The notes beneath the pieces are model-generated. The model was given only the letters and a program-made list of their open reading frames with translations. It made no database searches and was not told the DNA's origin. The position numbers and the translations under genes were made by a program. From Clostridiales bacterium UBA8960 (GTDB lineage: Bacteria > Bacillota > Clostridia > Peptostreptococcales > Acidaminobacteraceae), in assembly GCA_003482695.1 (NCBI GenBank), contig DMYC01000354.1, forward strand, positions 9,412 through 22,297: DNA of 12,886 nucleotides. The letters are read 5' to 3'. The first letter of the stretch is position 1. Each line of letters starts with the position of its first letter. Of the stretch, positions 1 to 7,231 are shown in pieces.

Positions 1-944
1 GGCCCATCATAAACCATTTCACTATATTTTTGTGCGATGATTTTCTTAAATGACATCGTTTGTCGGTCGAGCACCAATTTTTCAAGTGCTTTATGCGCTT
101 CAAATATGATCGTGCCACCTGGCGTCTCGTATACACCCCTTGATTTCATCCCGACAAGTCGATTTTCAACGATGTCTAGGATGCCGACGCCATGCTTGCC
201 GCCGATGGTATTGAGCTTTTCTACAAGAGCCACTGGATTGAGCGATTCACCATTTACTTTTACAGGCACGCCGGCTTCAAATGTAAGTGTGATCGTCTCA
301 CCCATTTCTGGTGCTTTATCTGGTGCAACACACCATTTGTAGATGTCTTCTTGATGTTCATTCCAAGGATTTTCAAGATTGCCACCTTCATGGCTGATAT
401 GCCACAGGTTTTCATCACGTGAGTAGATGTCCTTCTTCGTAACGGTAAGTGGAATGTTGTGTTTCTCAGCATAGTCGATGCAATCTTCACGTGATTTCAA
501 ATCCCATACACGCCAAGGTGCGATGACTTTTAGGTCTGGTGCCAATGCTTTGATTCCCGCTTCAAACCTTACTTGATCATTGCCTTTACCTGTCGCGCCG
601 TGTGCGATGGCAACCGCACCTTCTTTGATCGCGATATCGACGAGCATTTTAGCGATTAACGGCCTAGCATATGCTGTACCGAGTAAGTAGTCATCTTCAT
701 AGAACGCACCTGATTTGATGCCGTTAAACAAGTAGTCTTTTGCAAACGTCTCTTTCACATCGACGATATAAATCTTTGAAGCGCCAGAGTTGAGCGCTTT
801 TTTCCACATGATATCGTAATCGTCTTTTTGACCGACGTCTATACATGCAGCGATTACATCATAATCGAACTCCACTTGCAACCACTTTAAAATAACCGAG
901 GTGTCTAATCCACCTGAATATGCCAACACGACTTTCTTCTTCAT
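1..944 (-). CDS. argG: Argininosuccinate synthase (partial, C-terminus beyond window)
   Basis: Cytosolic enzyme of arginine biosynthesis that joins citrulline and aspartate, using ATP, to give argininosuccinate. The N-terminal 314 codons are visible. The ATP-pyrophosphatase P-loop AYSGGLDTS is at residues 8-16 and the citrulline/aspartate-binding segment [14 protein letters not shown] is at 115-128; both are hallmark motifs of the family. Family length is about 400 residues, so roughly 85 C-terminal residues lie off the left edge. The start is fixed by a GGAGG ribosome binding site 8-9 bases upstream. The gene follows a T-box leader (1055-1375) with its own consensus promoter, so expression should respond to tRNA charging, most plausibly tRNA-Arg. 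The usual partner argH is not in view and may lie further left. No frameshift or missing key residue in the visible part. Confidence 0.97.
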   Translation of the reverse strand, partial: MKKKVVLAYSGGLDTSVILKWLQVEFDYDVIAACIDVGQKDDYDIMWKKALNSGASKIYIVDVKETFAKDYLFNGIKSGAFYEDDYLLGTAYARPLIAKMLVDIAIKEGAVAIAHGATGKGNDQVRFEAGIKALAPDLKVIAPWRVWDLKSREDCIDYAEKHNIPLTVTKKDIYSRDENLWHISHEGGNLENPWNEHQEDIYKWCVAPDKAPEMGETITLTFEAGVPVKVNGESLNPVALVEKLNTIGGKHGVGILDIVENRLVGMKSRGVYETPGGTIIFEAHKALEKLVLDRQTMSFKKIIAQKYSEMVYDG

Positions 945-1054
945 AACCTGACCTCCAAATCATTAATTATACATTATTTTGGTTTTTTATACGTTTGAGG
1001 GTAAAAAAATAAACCCTATAAGGATTTCTATTTTGCCACTACCTAAGAGCCCAT

Positions 1055-1080
1055 AAAAAAAGTCTACTCATTCGTAGACT
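1055..1080 (-). terminator. Intrinsic terminator of the argG T-box leader
   Basis: A 7-bp stem AGTCTAC/GTAGACT (arms 1074-1080 and 1061-1067 as read on the minus strand) with a 6-base loop is followed by a T-run. It lies between the T-box core and argG and is the likely attenuator. It sits about 45 bases downstream of the CGTCCC element. Confidence 0.8.
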
Positions 1081-1375
1081 GATTTATTACCTAGATCATC
1101 GGAAAATAATCAATCCTCTTTTGGGACGAAATTTCTCCGCGGTGCCACCCAATTTAGCTCTAAGCTCTCTCTTGTCAGTACGGACATCATGTCGATACCT
1201 ATTTCCTTTAACGGTGAAACACCGGTTTGCCTTACTCGGGTTTCCCCTTTCATTCAAACAACTTGATAAAGTTCTCAACTGTTTTGTCTTTTGTACGGGC
1301 TCACACCATCCCCATATCGCTGAACTGACGCCTCAGTATTTTCTTTATCTCAAACGTTTTTTTATATGAACTTGT
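1055..1375 (-). promoter_or_regulatory. T-box leader upstream of argG
   Basis: The conserved T-box core (GGGTGGCACCGCGG read on the minus strand) is at 1137-1150, followed by the usual CGTCCC at 1123-1128. Upstream are a stem I distal-loop motif (GGTGTGAGCC, around 1305) and a basal helix GATAAAG/CTTTATC. The triplet next to the basal helix on its 3' side, followed by an A as in known leaders, reads AGA (1275-1273). That is an Arg codon and fits argG, but this assignment is inference. T-box leaders sense uncharged tRNA and permit read-through. Unusually, the only clear terminator hairpin does not re-use the CGTCCC strand (see findings). About 110 bases separate the terminator from the argG start. 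Confidence 0.9.
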
Positions 1376-1380
1376 GGTTA

Positions 1381-1409
1381 ATTATACAGAGTGCCTAATA
1401 AAGTGTCAA
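1381..1409 (-). promoter_or_regulatory. Consensus sigma-A promoter of the argG leader
   Basis: Perfect TTGACA (1409-1404), 17-bp spacer, perfect TATAAT (1386-1381) on the minus strand. Transcription would start near 1374, just before stem I of the T-box. Such a strong promoter fits control at the level of attenuation rather than initiation. Confidence 0.92.
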
Positions 1410-1473
1410 CACCCTTTTTGTAAATTTTTTTTGTTTTATTATATTTATTTTTTTATATGGTCGAGCAGCATTT

Positions 1474-1533
1474 AGGGTACAATAGTATTAAGCTTAATCC
1501 CACTTTGGTTTTGTGCCAAAATAATTGTACCCT
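1474..1533. repeat. Perfect 10-bp inverted repeat enclosing two smaller dyads
   Basis: The arms AGGGTACAAT (1474-1483) and ATTGTACCCT (1524-1533) are exact complements separated by 40 bases. Within that interval are a 12-bp perfect palindrome ATTAAGCTTAAT (1487-1498) and a hairpin TTTGG/CCAAA (1504-1508 with 1516-1520). In RNA this could fold as a junction with two inner hairpins. It covers the last 14 codons of the small ORF 1494-1655 and its stop. No T-run follows, so it is not a standard terminator. Confidence 0.7.
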
Positions 1534-1655
1534 TGGAAAGGTGCAGTGGATTGATTTTTTTGGAAAGCAGTCTTTGCGATATTGCCCCTTACATGTTCTT
1601 GTCCTTTTGGATCGGACGTATTCGTTTTTTTGTTTTCCATCATTTTCTCTTTCAT
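1494..1655 (-). CDS. Small hydrophilic protein, 53 aa, downstream of a T-box
   Basis: I do not recognise this protein. It begins MKEKMMENKKTNTS and ends with GYNYFGTKPKWD. It is rich in Lys, Asn and Gln, with no signal peptide, membrane segment or cysteine. The N-terminal half is highly polar and the C-terminal dozen residues carry aromatic and glycine residues. A strong GAGGAGG ribosome binding site sits 6-7 bases before the ATG. It is the first and only ORF after the second T-box leader (1700-1980); the next element downstream is the promoter of the argG leader. Its 3' end lies inside a perfect inverted repeat. The opposite-strand frame here has no ribosome binding site. The coding call rests on the ribosome binding site, position and leader, since the protein itself has no known family that I can name. 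Confidence 0.68.
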   Translation of the reverse strand: MKEKMMENKKTNTSDPKGQEHVRGNIAKTAFQKNQSTAPFQGYNYFGTKPKWD

Positions 1656-1699
1656 AATCGTGCCTCCTCAGTTTTTAACTTCCATTATTTCCGACAAAC

Positions 1700-1742
1700 A
1701 AAAAACCCCGTCACCAATAGCATCACTGCTATTGGGACGAGG
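1700..1742 (-). terminator. Canonical T-box attenuator terminator
   Basis: On the minus strand, CCTCGTC plus CCAATAGCA pairs with TGCTATTGG plus GACGGGG around a GTGA loop, with one bulged T, and is followed by six T. Its 5' arm contains the CGTCCC that also forms the antiterminator. Confidence 0.92.
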
Positions 1743-1980
1743 TATAATCCACGCGGTACCACCCATATTGCCTATAAATAGGCCACTCATTGAACTCCAT
1801 CAAGTTCTCAGTCTATAACGGGACGTGCCGTTCATCCTTACTGTGGGTTCGGGATGAATGCTTGGGAGTGATTTGCAACTAACGACCACACTGGTTCGCA
1901 CCAAACACCAGCTCTCTTAAGAGGTTTTTATAGATGCCGTTCTCCTTCACTGCATTTAGGGTTATGTTTTTTTGTTATTG
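1700..1980 (-). promoter_or_regulatory. Second T-box leader, upstream of the 53-aa ORF
   Basis: The T-box core GGGTGGTACCGCGTG is at 1764-1750 on the minus strand, followed by CGTCCC at 1739-1734. Stem I carries a distal-loop motif TGGTGCGAACCA (about 1888-1899). Lining up the 3' side of stem I with known leaders gives GCAA-ATC-A-CTCC, which suggests specifier ATC (Ile); CAA (Gln) is an alternative if the basal helix is AGTGA/TCACT. The terminator shares the CGTCCC strand with the antiterminator, the canonical arrangement. Such leaders normally control aminoacyl-tRNA synthetase, amino-acid biosynthesis or transporter genes. Here only a 53-codon ORF follows. Confidence 0.93.
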
Positions 1981-1986
1981 TAGTCG

Positions 1987-2015
1987 ATTCTAACAGGTCA
2001 TCATGATGTTGTCAA
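1987..2015 (-). promoter_or_regulatory. Promoter of the second T-box leader
   Basis: TTGACA (2015-2010), 17-bp spacer, TAGAAT (1992-1987) on the minus strand. The start would be near 1980, just ahead of stem I. It lies back to back with the HD-domain gene that starts at 2058 on the other strand. Confidence 0.87.
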
Positions 2016-2057
2016 TAAGTTTTTAGAAAATTCCGACAATATTTTAAGGAGTCAAAA

Positions 2058-2546
2058 ATGTGTGTAAATCCGCTTGAGCCATTTTGGAAAATCATTCACG
2101 ATATTATTGAACAACCCGCTGTGATCAATATGAAAATGTATATTGCTCATGGCGATGTAAACTGCCTTGAGCACAGCTTATATGTCGCCTATACCAGCTA
2201 TAGGTTCGCTGTGAAACTGGGAATCGACCCCACTCTGATTACACGAGGTGCCATGCTTCATGACTTATATCTTTATGATTGGCACATCAAAGGCGATCGA
2301 ACCGGACTTCACGGCTTCACCCATTCAAAAGTCGCCCTAGAAAATGCAAAGGCCTTTTTTGCTCTTTCCGAGATTGAAGAGCAAATCATACTAAGACACA
2401 TGTGGCCACTCACTTGGCCAGCGCCTACGAAAAAAGAAGCCTTCATCGTTTCACTTTGCGATAAATATTGCACCACGCTAGAAACGTTTAAGCTTCAAGA
2501 TCGGAAAACCATATCCGATTTAATGCATCCCTTTAATCAAAAATGA
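2058..2546 (+). CDS. HD-domain phosphohydrolase-like protein
   Basis: A 162-residue cytosolic protein of the HD metal-dependent phosphohydrolase superfamily. The metal-binding set is visible: H39 (in CLEHSLYVA), the H68-D69 pair (in GAMLHDLYLYD) and D135 (in SLCDKYC). Extra histidines at 85, 89 and 114 could bind metal or phosphate. Length and single-domain layout match small stand-alone HD proteins of Clostridia; the substrate (a nucleotide or cyclic nucleotide phosphate) cannot be read from the sequence. An AAGGAG site lies 6 bases before the ATG. It is divergent from the second T-box leader and convergent with the lipoprotein gene ending at 2533, overlapping it by 14 bases. No good consensus promoter is seen. 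Confidence 0.85.
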   Translation: MCVNPLEPFWKIIHDIIEQPAVINMKMYIAHGDVNCLEHSLYVAYTSYRFAVKLGIDPTLITRGAMLHDLYLYDWHIKGDRTGLHGFTHSKVALENAKAFFALSEIEEQIILRHMWPLTWPAPTKKEAFIVSLCDKYCTTLETFKLQDRKTISDLMHPFNQK

Positions 2547-3993
2547 CAAGATTTTCTATGCCAAACTCGTGGAAGGGAATATTATATCGAAAATAATTAT
2601 TATAATGTAAAGGATTATCGTATAAAACTTTAACCACGATTCCCCTATAATCAAGTTCAAAGGAAAGATGATCATAGGCTGCCATAATCTTTTCATAATC
2701 GTAATCGCGGTTCTCGTCGCAAGCCAATTTTATGATGCGCTGGACTACTCTATGATAATCAAAATTAGGTTTGAACAAATCCGGTGAACCTACAAGAGTA
2801 TCGTTTTTGTCATAAAGGGCGTAGATCTCTTTCGAATCGCTGTTCGCATTAGAATAAATTCCAAAGTATCCTGTAATCGCGACATAATCCCCGATCGGCA
2901 TTTTTGACAAAGAGACGTCGGCAAAATTGTCTTTTCCCTCAAAGGAAATTGCCATAATCTCCGCTTTCGCATCTTCAATCATTTGTTTAAAAACGTTATC
3001 TAACCTTTCAGTAGATGAGTAAGTGGTGATGTAGTAAGTCCCACCTTTGATTTCTCCAGATAGCATTTCATTTTCATAATGACCCGATTTTTTCCAGCTT
3101 GTCAACATTCGCCTTTCAGTCTCATCCTCAAAAAGACAGTCTTCTTTCGCATAATATCGCGCATCAATTGCGAGTTGCTCTTCAAATAGTGCATAGTCCA
3201 TCATGAATGTCACCGTGCTGAAGGTGTGGTCGAACTGATCGTCATTTTCATCAAACAAGATTATTATGCCTTGCTCACCCAAAATATATGCCTGATTCTC
3301 ATCTATCCCTGTAAAAGGTCTTATCAGTTCGTACCCATATCCCATCTCTGTATCACCCATACCATGTGTTTTTGTCACTTCTTTCATGATTGCGTCGTTT
3401 ATTGCCGATATGTAATCATAGCCATCAACAAACAACGCACGAAGCGGTACAGAGTCGCCCGTGTTGAGATCGATGGTAAGCCCTTTGACGATGGAAATCC
3501 ACATCGAACCATATTCGCCACTTCCATGGAGCTGTACACTTACGATATTGTTATGGTTGTAAGAGGTATAACCCTGTAACGAAACGTAACTGGCCGTTGC
3601 CTCTTCAGCAATGAACTTCCTTATGCCCCGATAGGGCACAATGGTTTTGGGATCAAGTTGCGCTTTCATTTCTTGTGTCATCGCTTCAACCGAACGATTC
3701 AATTTCTCTTCGATCATTTTGTTCTTTAATCCGGAAAATTGGGGATATTGAATGTAAACTTTGTTGCTGTCGGACTCGATGCTATGTATCTCAAGTCCAT
3801 TTGGCACGAGAAATTTAATTTCATGGTTCGACCCAACTGGGTAAGCAAAATCACTAAATAGGACAGCGGAAGAGGGCCCTTCAGCAGTCGTGGTTAGCTG
3901 TTCGCCTTTATCACTCATCTCACATGCCGATGTCACAACACTAAGTAGTATCAGCAGCGTGAAAAGCGATCCTTTACTCGCTAATTTTAACAT
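2533..3993 (-). CDS. DUF3298 / RsiV-like lipoprotein
   Basis: A 486-residue exported protein. I place the start at 3993 rather than at the upstream in-frame ATG (4047): a GGAGG site lies 9 bases before 3993, and only this start puts the signal peptide at the N-terminus. Residues 9-20 are hydrophobic and end in TSAC, a plausible but imperfect lipobox, with C24 as the lipidated residue. Residues about 55-165 resemble the DUF4163-type domain. Residues about 170-270 (GLTIDLNTGD, LRALFVDGYDYISAIND, then EQGIIILFDEND) match the DUF3298 fold found in RsiV anti-sigma factors and lysozyme-binding proteins. The C-terminal 215 residues are unassigned. There is no transmembrane anti-sigma segment, so it is not RsiV itself. 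It overlaps the preceding lipoprotein gene by 20 bases, so the two are probably translationally coupled. Confidence 0.82.
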   Translation of the reverse strand: MLKLASKGSLFTLLILLSVVTSACEMSDKGEQLTTTAEGPSSAVLFSDFAYPVGSNHEIKFLVPNGLEIHSIESDSNKVYIQYPQFSGLKNKMIEEKLNRSVEAMTQEMKAQLDPKTIVPYRGIRKFIAEEATASYVSLQGYTSYNHNNIVSVQLHGSGEYGSMWISIVKGLTIDLNTGDSVPLRALFVDGYDYISAINDAIMKEVTKTHGMGDTEMGYGYELIRPFTGIDENQAYILGEQGIIILFDENDDQFDHTFSTVTFMMDYALFEEQLAIDARYYAKEDCLFEDETERRMLTSWKKSGHYENEMLSGEIKGGTYYITTYSSTERLDNVFKQMIEDAKAEIMAISFEGKDNFADVSLSKMPIGDYVAITGYFGIYSNANSDSKEIYALYDKNDTLVGSPDLFKPNFDYHRVVQRIIKLACDENRDYDYEKIMAAYDHLSFELDYRGIVVKVLYDNPLHYNNYFRYNIPFHEFGIENLVIFD

Positions 3994-4843
3994 AACCACT
4001 TTCCTCCATGAGCGTTTGACCTGCTTTAGATAAGATATAGTCCACAACTAGCCTTTCCGGGCTGTCTTTCGTGGAATCTTTCCTCAAAACAGCGTAGTAA
4101 GCTGTCGTTAAAGGGTACGTTTTATTGCGAATCGATTCGCTTTCTGGATAAATGCCATCAACTTCAAGGAGCTTAACATCTTCATTTCCCCACATATCCA
4201 CGACGAAGTAATAATAGGAATAACCAATGGAAGGGACTTCATTTTCATAGCCCGCCACAGCATCGATCAGCATGCCCATGCCCGCGATGATTTGCTCTTT
4301 TGGAGGTTCCATAGGGGCTTCACCTTGCATGATCAGTTCCAGGAAACCCGTTTGACTGCCCGAATTAATGGGTCTTTGATATGCGACGATCGCTTTATCT
4401 GGGCCACCAACTTCAGACCAATTGACAATTTTTCCAGAGTAAATGTCTCTAATCTGATCCAAACTTAGATTTTTCACAGGGTTATCCGCATGGGTCAGAA
4501 AAACAAACGCTTCACTAACAATCGGAACGACCTCAAGTTCGACATCCTTTTGAATGGCTAAATCCATTTCTTCTTTTGATGGGCTCGTCACAAAAATCAA
4601 ATCGACTTTTTTTTCGATGAGGTTCACATAGGCTTGATGTGTCTTATTATGTAGTATGTATGGCCTCACCGCCTCTACCGTTTGACCGGTCAATCTTGCC
4701 GCTAGCGCTTCAGAAAGCGGTATCGTCACCGTTGAACCATCTATTTTTGGATAGGTATCCATGGTAAATGAAGGCGCTTTGGTTTGGCAGCCCGACAAGA
4801 GAAATGCAAACGTCAATATTGTCACAAAAACGATCTTTTTCAT
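3974..4843 (-). CDS. PstS-like (PBP superfamily) substrate-binding lipoprotein
   Basis: A 289-residue extracytoplasmic lipoprotein with a classical signal and lipobox LLSGC (C19). It resembles the phosphate-binding PBP_like family: DGST near residue 35, HQAYVNLI at 69-76, LSLDQIRDIYSGKIVNWSEVGG at about 126-147, and SGSQTGF at 161-167, the loop that binds an oxyanion in PstS. It probably binds a phosphate-like anion or acts as a sensor. No pstC/A/B permease or ATPase genes are nearby. Instead it is coupled by a 20-base overlap to the DUF3298-type lipoprotein, suggesting the two work together at the cell surface. A GGGAGG site lies 6 bases before the start. A TATAAT lies upstream at 4887-4882 on the minus strand, but without a well-placed -35. 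Confidence 0.86.
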   Translation of the reverse strand: MKKIVFVTILTFAFLLSGCQTKAPSFTMDTYPKIDGSTVTIPLSEALAARLTGQTVEAVRPYILHNKTHQAYVNLIEKKVDLIFVTSPSKEEMDLAIQKDVELEVVPIVSEAFVFLTHADNPVKNLSLDQIRDIYSGKIVNWSEVGGPDKAIVAYQRPINSGSQTGFLELIMQGEAPMEPPKEQIIAGMGMLIDAVAGYENEVPSIGYSYYYFVVDMWGNEDVKLLEVDGIYPESESIRNKTYPLTTAYYAVLRKDSTKDSPERLVVDYILSKAGQTLMEESGYVKISE

Positions 4844-4931
4844 TTTAATCCTCCCTTTACAGTTGTTACGTCTTTAACACTATTATACATCTATTGAGGA
4901 TTCAGAATATTTCAATAATAAAACATTTTAT

Positions 4932-4960
4932 TTGTTTGCCTGACAAGACAAGGGTATAAT
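4932..4960 (+). promoter_or_regulatory. Probable promoter of the GGDEF-MBL operon
   Basis: TTGTTT (4932-4937), 17-bp spacer, perfect TATAAT (4955-4960). Only the TTG half of the -35 matches consensus. It is followed by an AAAGGGGG ribosome binding site and the ATG at 4981, giving a very short leader. Confidence 0.65.
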
Positions 4961-4980
4961 CATACAAAGGGGGACTCATT

Positions 4981-6360
4981 ATGGAACGCTTTGATAAAAA
5001 ATCCTTTGAGACTGTAAAAGCAATACTCAATGCCATTCCAAATCCCGTCATTTATGAAGATGCAGATGGGGTTTATCAGTATTGCAACAATGCCTATTAT
5101 GAGTTCTCAGAAGAAAGTCCCGAATCTTTTTTAAACAAGACGCATCACGACTTCAAATTAGATGCTTTTCAAGATGTCTCGTTTGAACATACGTATAAAA
5201 ATAGACGCGGCGATATGAGATATTTCATCGTCAACAAAATATTGCACCTAAATGATATTGGTGAGATGATCGGCGTTATAATCATTATGGAAGATGTAAC
5301 TGACAAAAAGGCGGCTGAGAAAGAGATTAAAATGCTGCACCTTCTAAAAGATGCCTTTTTAGAGCTTAGCCATGAGATGGTCGACTTTGAGAATGAGGAG
5401 ATGATGCTTAAATTTCTTTTGATTAAGGTCATGTCCATATATGATGTTTGCGACCAAGCATCCATACTGGAAATATCAGAAAATGAAACACTCACCGTCC
5501 TGGCATCTGAGGGTTTCCATGAAGAAGATATGCAAAACTTCAACCTTCCACTTGAAGGAAGTTTCATATGGAAAGATATACCGGGTGAAATAAGCGCTGC
5601 ACATATCGTAAATGATATCCCAAACTATACCGAGCAGGGTTTTCCCGAGGTCTCTATACCAATAACAGGCAGGCCTGTCCAATCTTCACTGGTGGTTCCA
5701 GTCTGGATTGGAAAGAAATTGAAGTGGATATTCTCTTTGGATAGTTCATATAATCACGTGTACACTGAAACCGACCGAAAAGTGGCCGATTATATTAGAG
5801 AAGAACTGCCTCTACTTTACAACCTGTTTGAGCTTTATCAGAAGACGTTGAGGATGTCAAGATATGACGCATTAACGCGACTTCAAAACAGACATTATTT
5901 TGACATCGTTCACGAGGAATTGTATACTGATTCTAAAATGGACAGCGCTTCTTATGAGCTCGTCCTGTTTGATTTGGATGGCCTAAAAATCATAAACGAT
6001 TTACATGGTCATCCTGCAGGCGACGCGTACTTAATCGGCTTTTCGAATTTCATGCGAGATACATTTAAGGGCGCATCGCATATCGCTCGTGTCGGAGGTG
6101 ATGAGTTTGCAGCGCTGTTCACCCACATCGATTCAGCTGAACTGATGGATCTGATAAGCGAAGCAAGAGACGTGTTTCAAACCTTGACATTCAAAAGCGA
6201 GTCAACAAGCTTCAAAGGCGGCTTCAGTTTTGGTATTGCTTCTTATCCAAATGATTCTGAAGACCGTTTGAGATTATTTCAAATCGCTGATACAAGGCTA
6301 TATCAAGACAAAAAAAGAGCGCAACGGAGGCAAAATAATGAAACTGATTCGAGGCAATAG
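4981..6360 (+). CDS. Diguanylate cyclase with PAS and GAF sensory domains
   Basis: A 459-residue soluble protein that should make cyclic di-GMP from two GTP. A PAS domain spans about residues 8-107 (NPVIYEDADG ... VIIIMEDVTDKK) and is followed by a helical linker. A GAF-like domain spans about 120-285. The GGDEF domain covers about 290-450, with DALTRLQNRHYF at 296-307, the metal-binding FDLDGLKIIND at 330-340 and an intact GGDEF signature at 372-376. The RxxD inhibitory site expected just before it is absent (the aligned residues are KGAS), so product feedback through that site is unlikely. There is no transmembrane segment or EAL domain. The last 23 bases overlap the MBL-fold gene, which has its own GGAGG inside this ORF, so the two are coupled. 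Confidence 0.93.
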   Translation: MERFDKKSFETVKAILNAIPNPVIYEDADGVYQYCNNAYYEFSEESPESFLNKTHHDFKLDAFQDVSFEHTYKNRRGDMRYFIVNKILHLNDIGEMIGVIIIMEDVTDKKAAEKEIKMLHLLKDAFLELSHEMVDFENEEMMLKFLLIKVMSIYDVCDQASILEISENETLTVLASEGFHEEDMQNFNLPLEGSFIWKDIPGEISAAHIVNDIPNYTEQGFPEVSIPITGRPVQSSLVVPVWIGKKLKWIFSLDSSYNHVYTETDRKVADYIREELPLLYNLFELYQKTLRMSRYDALTRLQNRHYFDIVHEELYTDSKMDSASYELVLFDLDGLKIINDLHGHPAGDAYLIGFSNFMRDTFKGASHIARVGGDEFAALFTHIDSAELMDLISEARDVFQTLTFKSESTSFKGGFSFGIASYPNDSEDRLRLFQIADTRLYQDKKRAQRRQNNETDSRQ

Positions 6361-7231
6361 CTTCTACTTTCCCGCACCTGTTACGATCGGTGGGTTCATG
6401 ATCGAGAAGGAGCTCATCTTGTTCGATACCGGCAATGACGATTCAAGTGTTAGAAAAGCATACAGAGAACTGGACGGCGTCAAAATCATAGCTGTACTTA
6501 ATACACACTCTCATGCAGACCATTGTGGTGGCAATTCCTATATCAAGCGGCAGTTTGAGGCGATCGTCTATGCACCGGAACTTGAGACAAGTTTTATCGA
6601 ACAGCCGATATTAGAGCCGACTTATCTGTATGGCGCATCTCCGGTTCGTGAACTTCAAAACAAATTTCTCCTTGCAAAACCTTCTATTGTAGATCATGTC
6701 ATTAAATCTGAAGAACGACTCGAAATCATGATCGGCAATAGAGGCTATACGTTTCAACCCATTTCTTTAAAGGGGCACGCCCCAAATCAATATGGTTATT
6801 TAACGGAAGATCACATCGCTTATCTAGGCGATGCACTGATTTCATCGGAAATGGTCGCAAAACACCCGCTTATTTTCACGTATGACGTCACTGACCATTA
6901 TGCATCACTTGAAAAATTAAAGACGCTCAAAGCCGATGGATACGTGATCGCTCACGGTGGTTATTACGAATCGATTGACTTGCTGATTTCTGACAATAAA
7001 AATGCCCTCGATAGAACGCAAGACATTATCCTGTCGTCGCTTTCAAAGGGCGGACTTTCGTTTGATGGTTTACACCAAATTTTATTCGATTCATACGGTA
7101 TGACAGAAAATTTATCACAAAATCTACTTAACCGTTCCGTAATCAGAGCGCATGTCAAACACCTCGTCGATCGCGGCGATGTTTCACTTTCTGTCCACAA
7201 AGGTTGCATCATGCTTTTAAAATCAACTTAA
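6338..7231 (+). CDS. MBL-fold metallohydrolase
   Basis: A 297-residue cytosolic metallo-beta-lactamase-fold protein. The metal site is complete: H57, H59, D61 and H62 (THSHADHCGG), H147 (KGHAPNQ), D165 (LGDALIS) and H206 (IAHGG). The C-terminal 65 residues or so look like a small helical winged-helix-like domain, as in related MBL hydrolases. The layout suggests a glyoxalase-II-like or general thioester/phosphoester hydrolase; the substrate cannot be read. The start lies inside the end of the cyclase gene with GGAGG 7 bases upstream, implying coupled translation. The 3' end overlaps the PHP gene on the opposite strand by 23 bases, with no terminator between them. Confidence 0.9.
   Translation: MKLIRGNSFYFPAPVTIGGFMIEKELILFDTGNDDSSVRKAYRELDGVKIIAVLNTHSHADHCGGNSYIKRQFEAIVYAPELETSFIEQPILEPTYLYGASPVRELQNKFLLAKPSIVDHVIKSEERLEIMIGNRGYTFQPISLKGHAPNQYGYLTEDHIAYLGDALISSEMVAKHPLIFTYDVTDHYASLEKLKTLKADGYVIAHGGYYESIDLLISDNKNALDRTQDIILSSLSKGGLSFDGLHQILFDSYGMTENLSQNLLNRSVIRAHVKHLVDRGDVSLSVHKGCIMLLKST

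Noticed and set aside
966..994. TATAAT on the minus strand just before argG as an internal promoter
   Set aside because: The -10 hexamer is perfect, but the correctly spaced -35 position reads ACGTAT, far from consensus.
1096..1369. Open frames of 60 and 82 codons on both strands in the argG leader
   Set aside because: They run across the T-box core and stem I, have no ribosome binding site, and are explained by the RNA element.
1457..1818. Three plus-strand open frames (66, 82 and 78 codons) opposite the small ORF and second T-box
   Set aside because: None has a ribosome binding site; they are mirror frames of the 53-codon gene and T-box leader.
3226..3579. 117-codon plus-strand open frame
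   Set aside because: It lies wholly inside the DUF3298 gene on the other strand and has no ribosome binding site or recognisable family.
3994..4047. Longer N-terminus for the DUF3298 lipoprotein
   Set aside because: It would place 18 charged residues before the signal peptide and lies within the preceding gene; GGAGG marks 3993 as the start.
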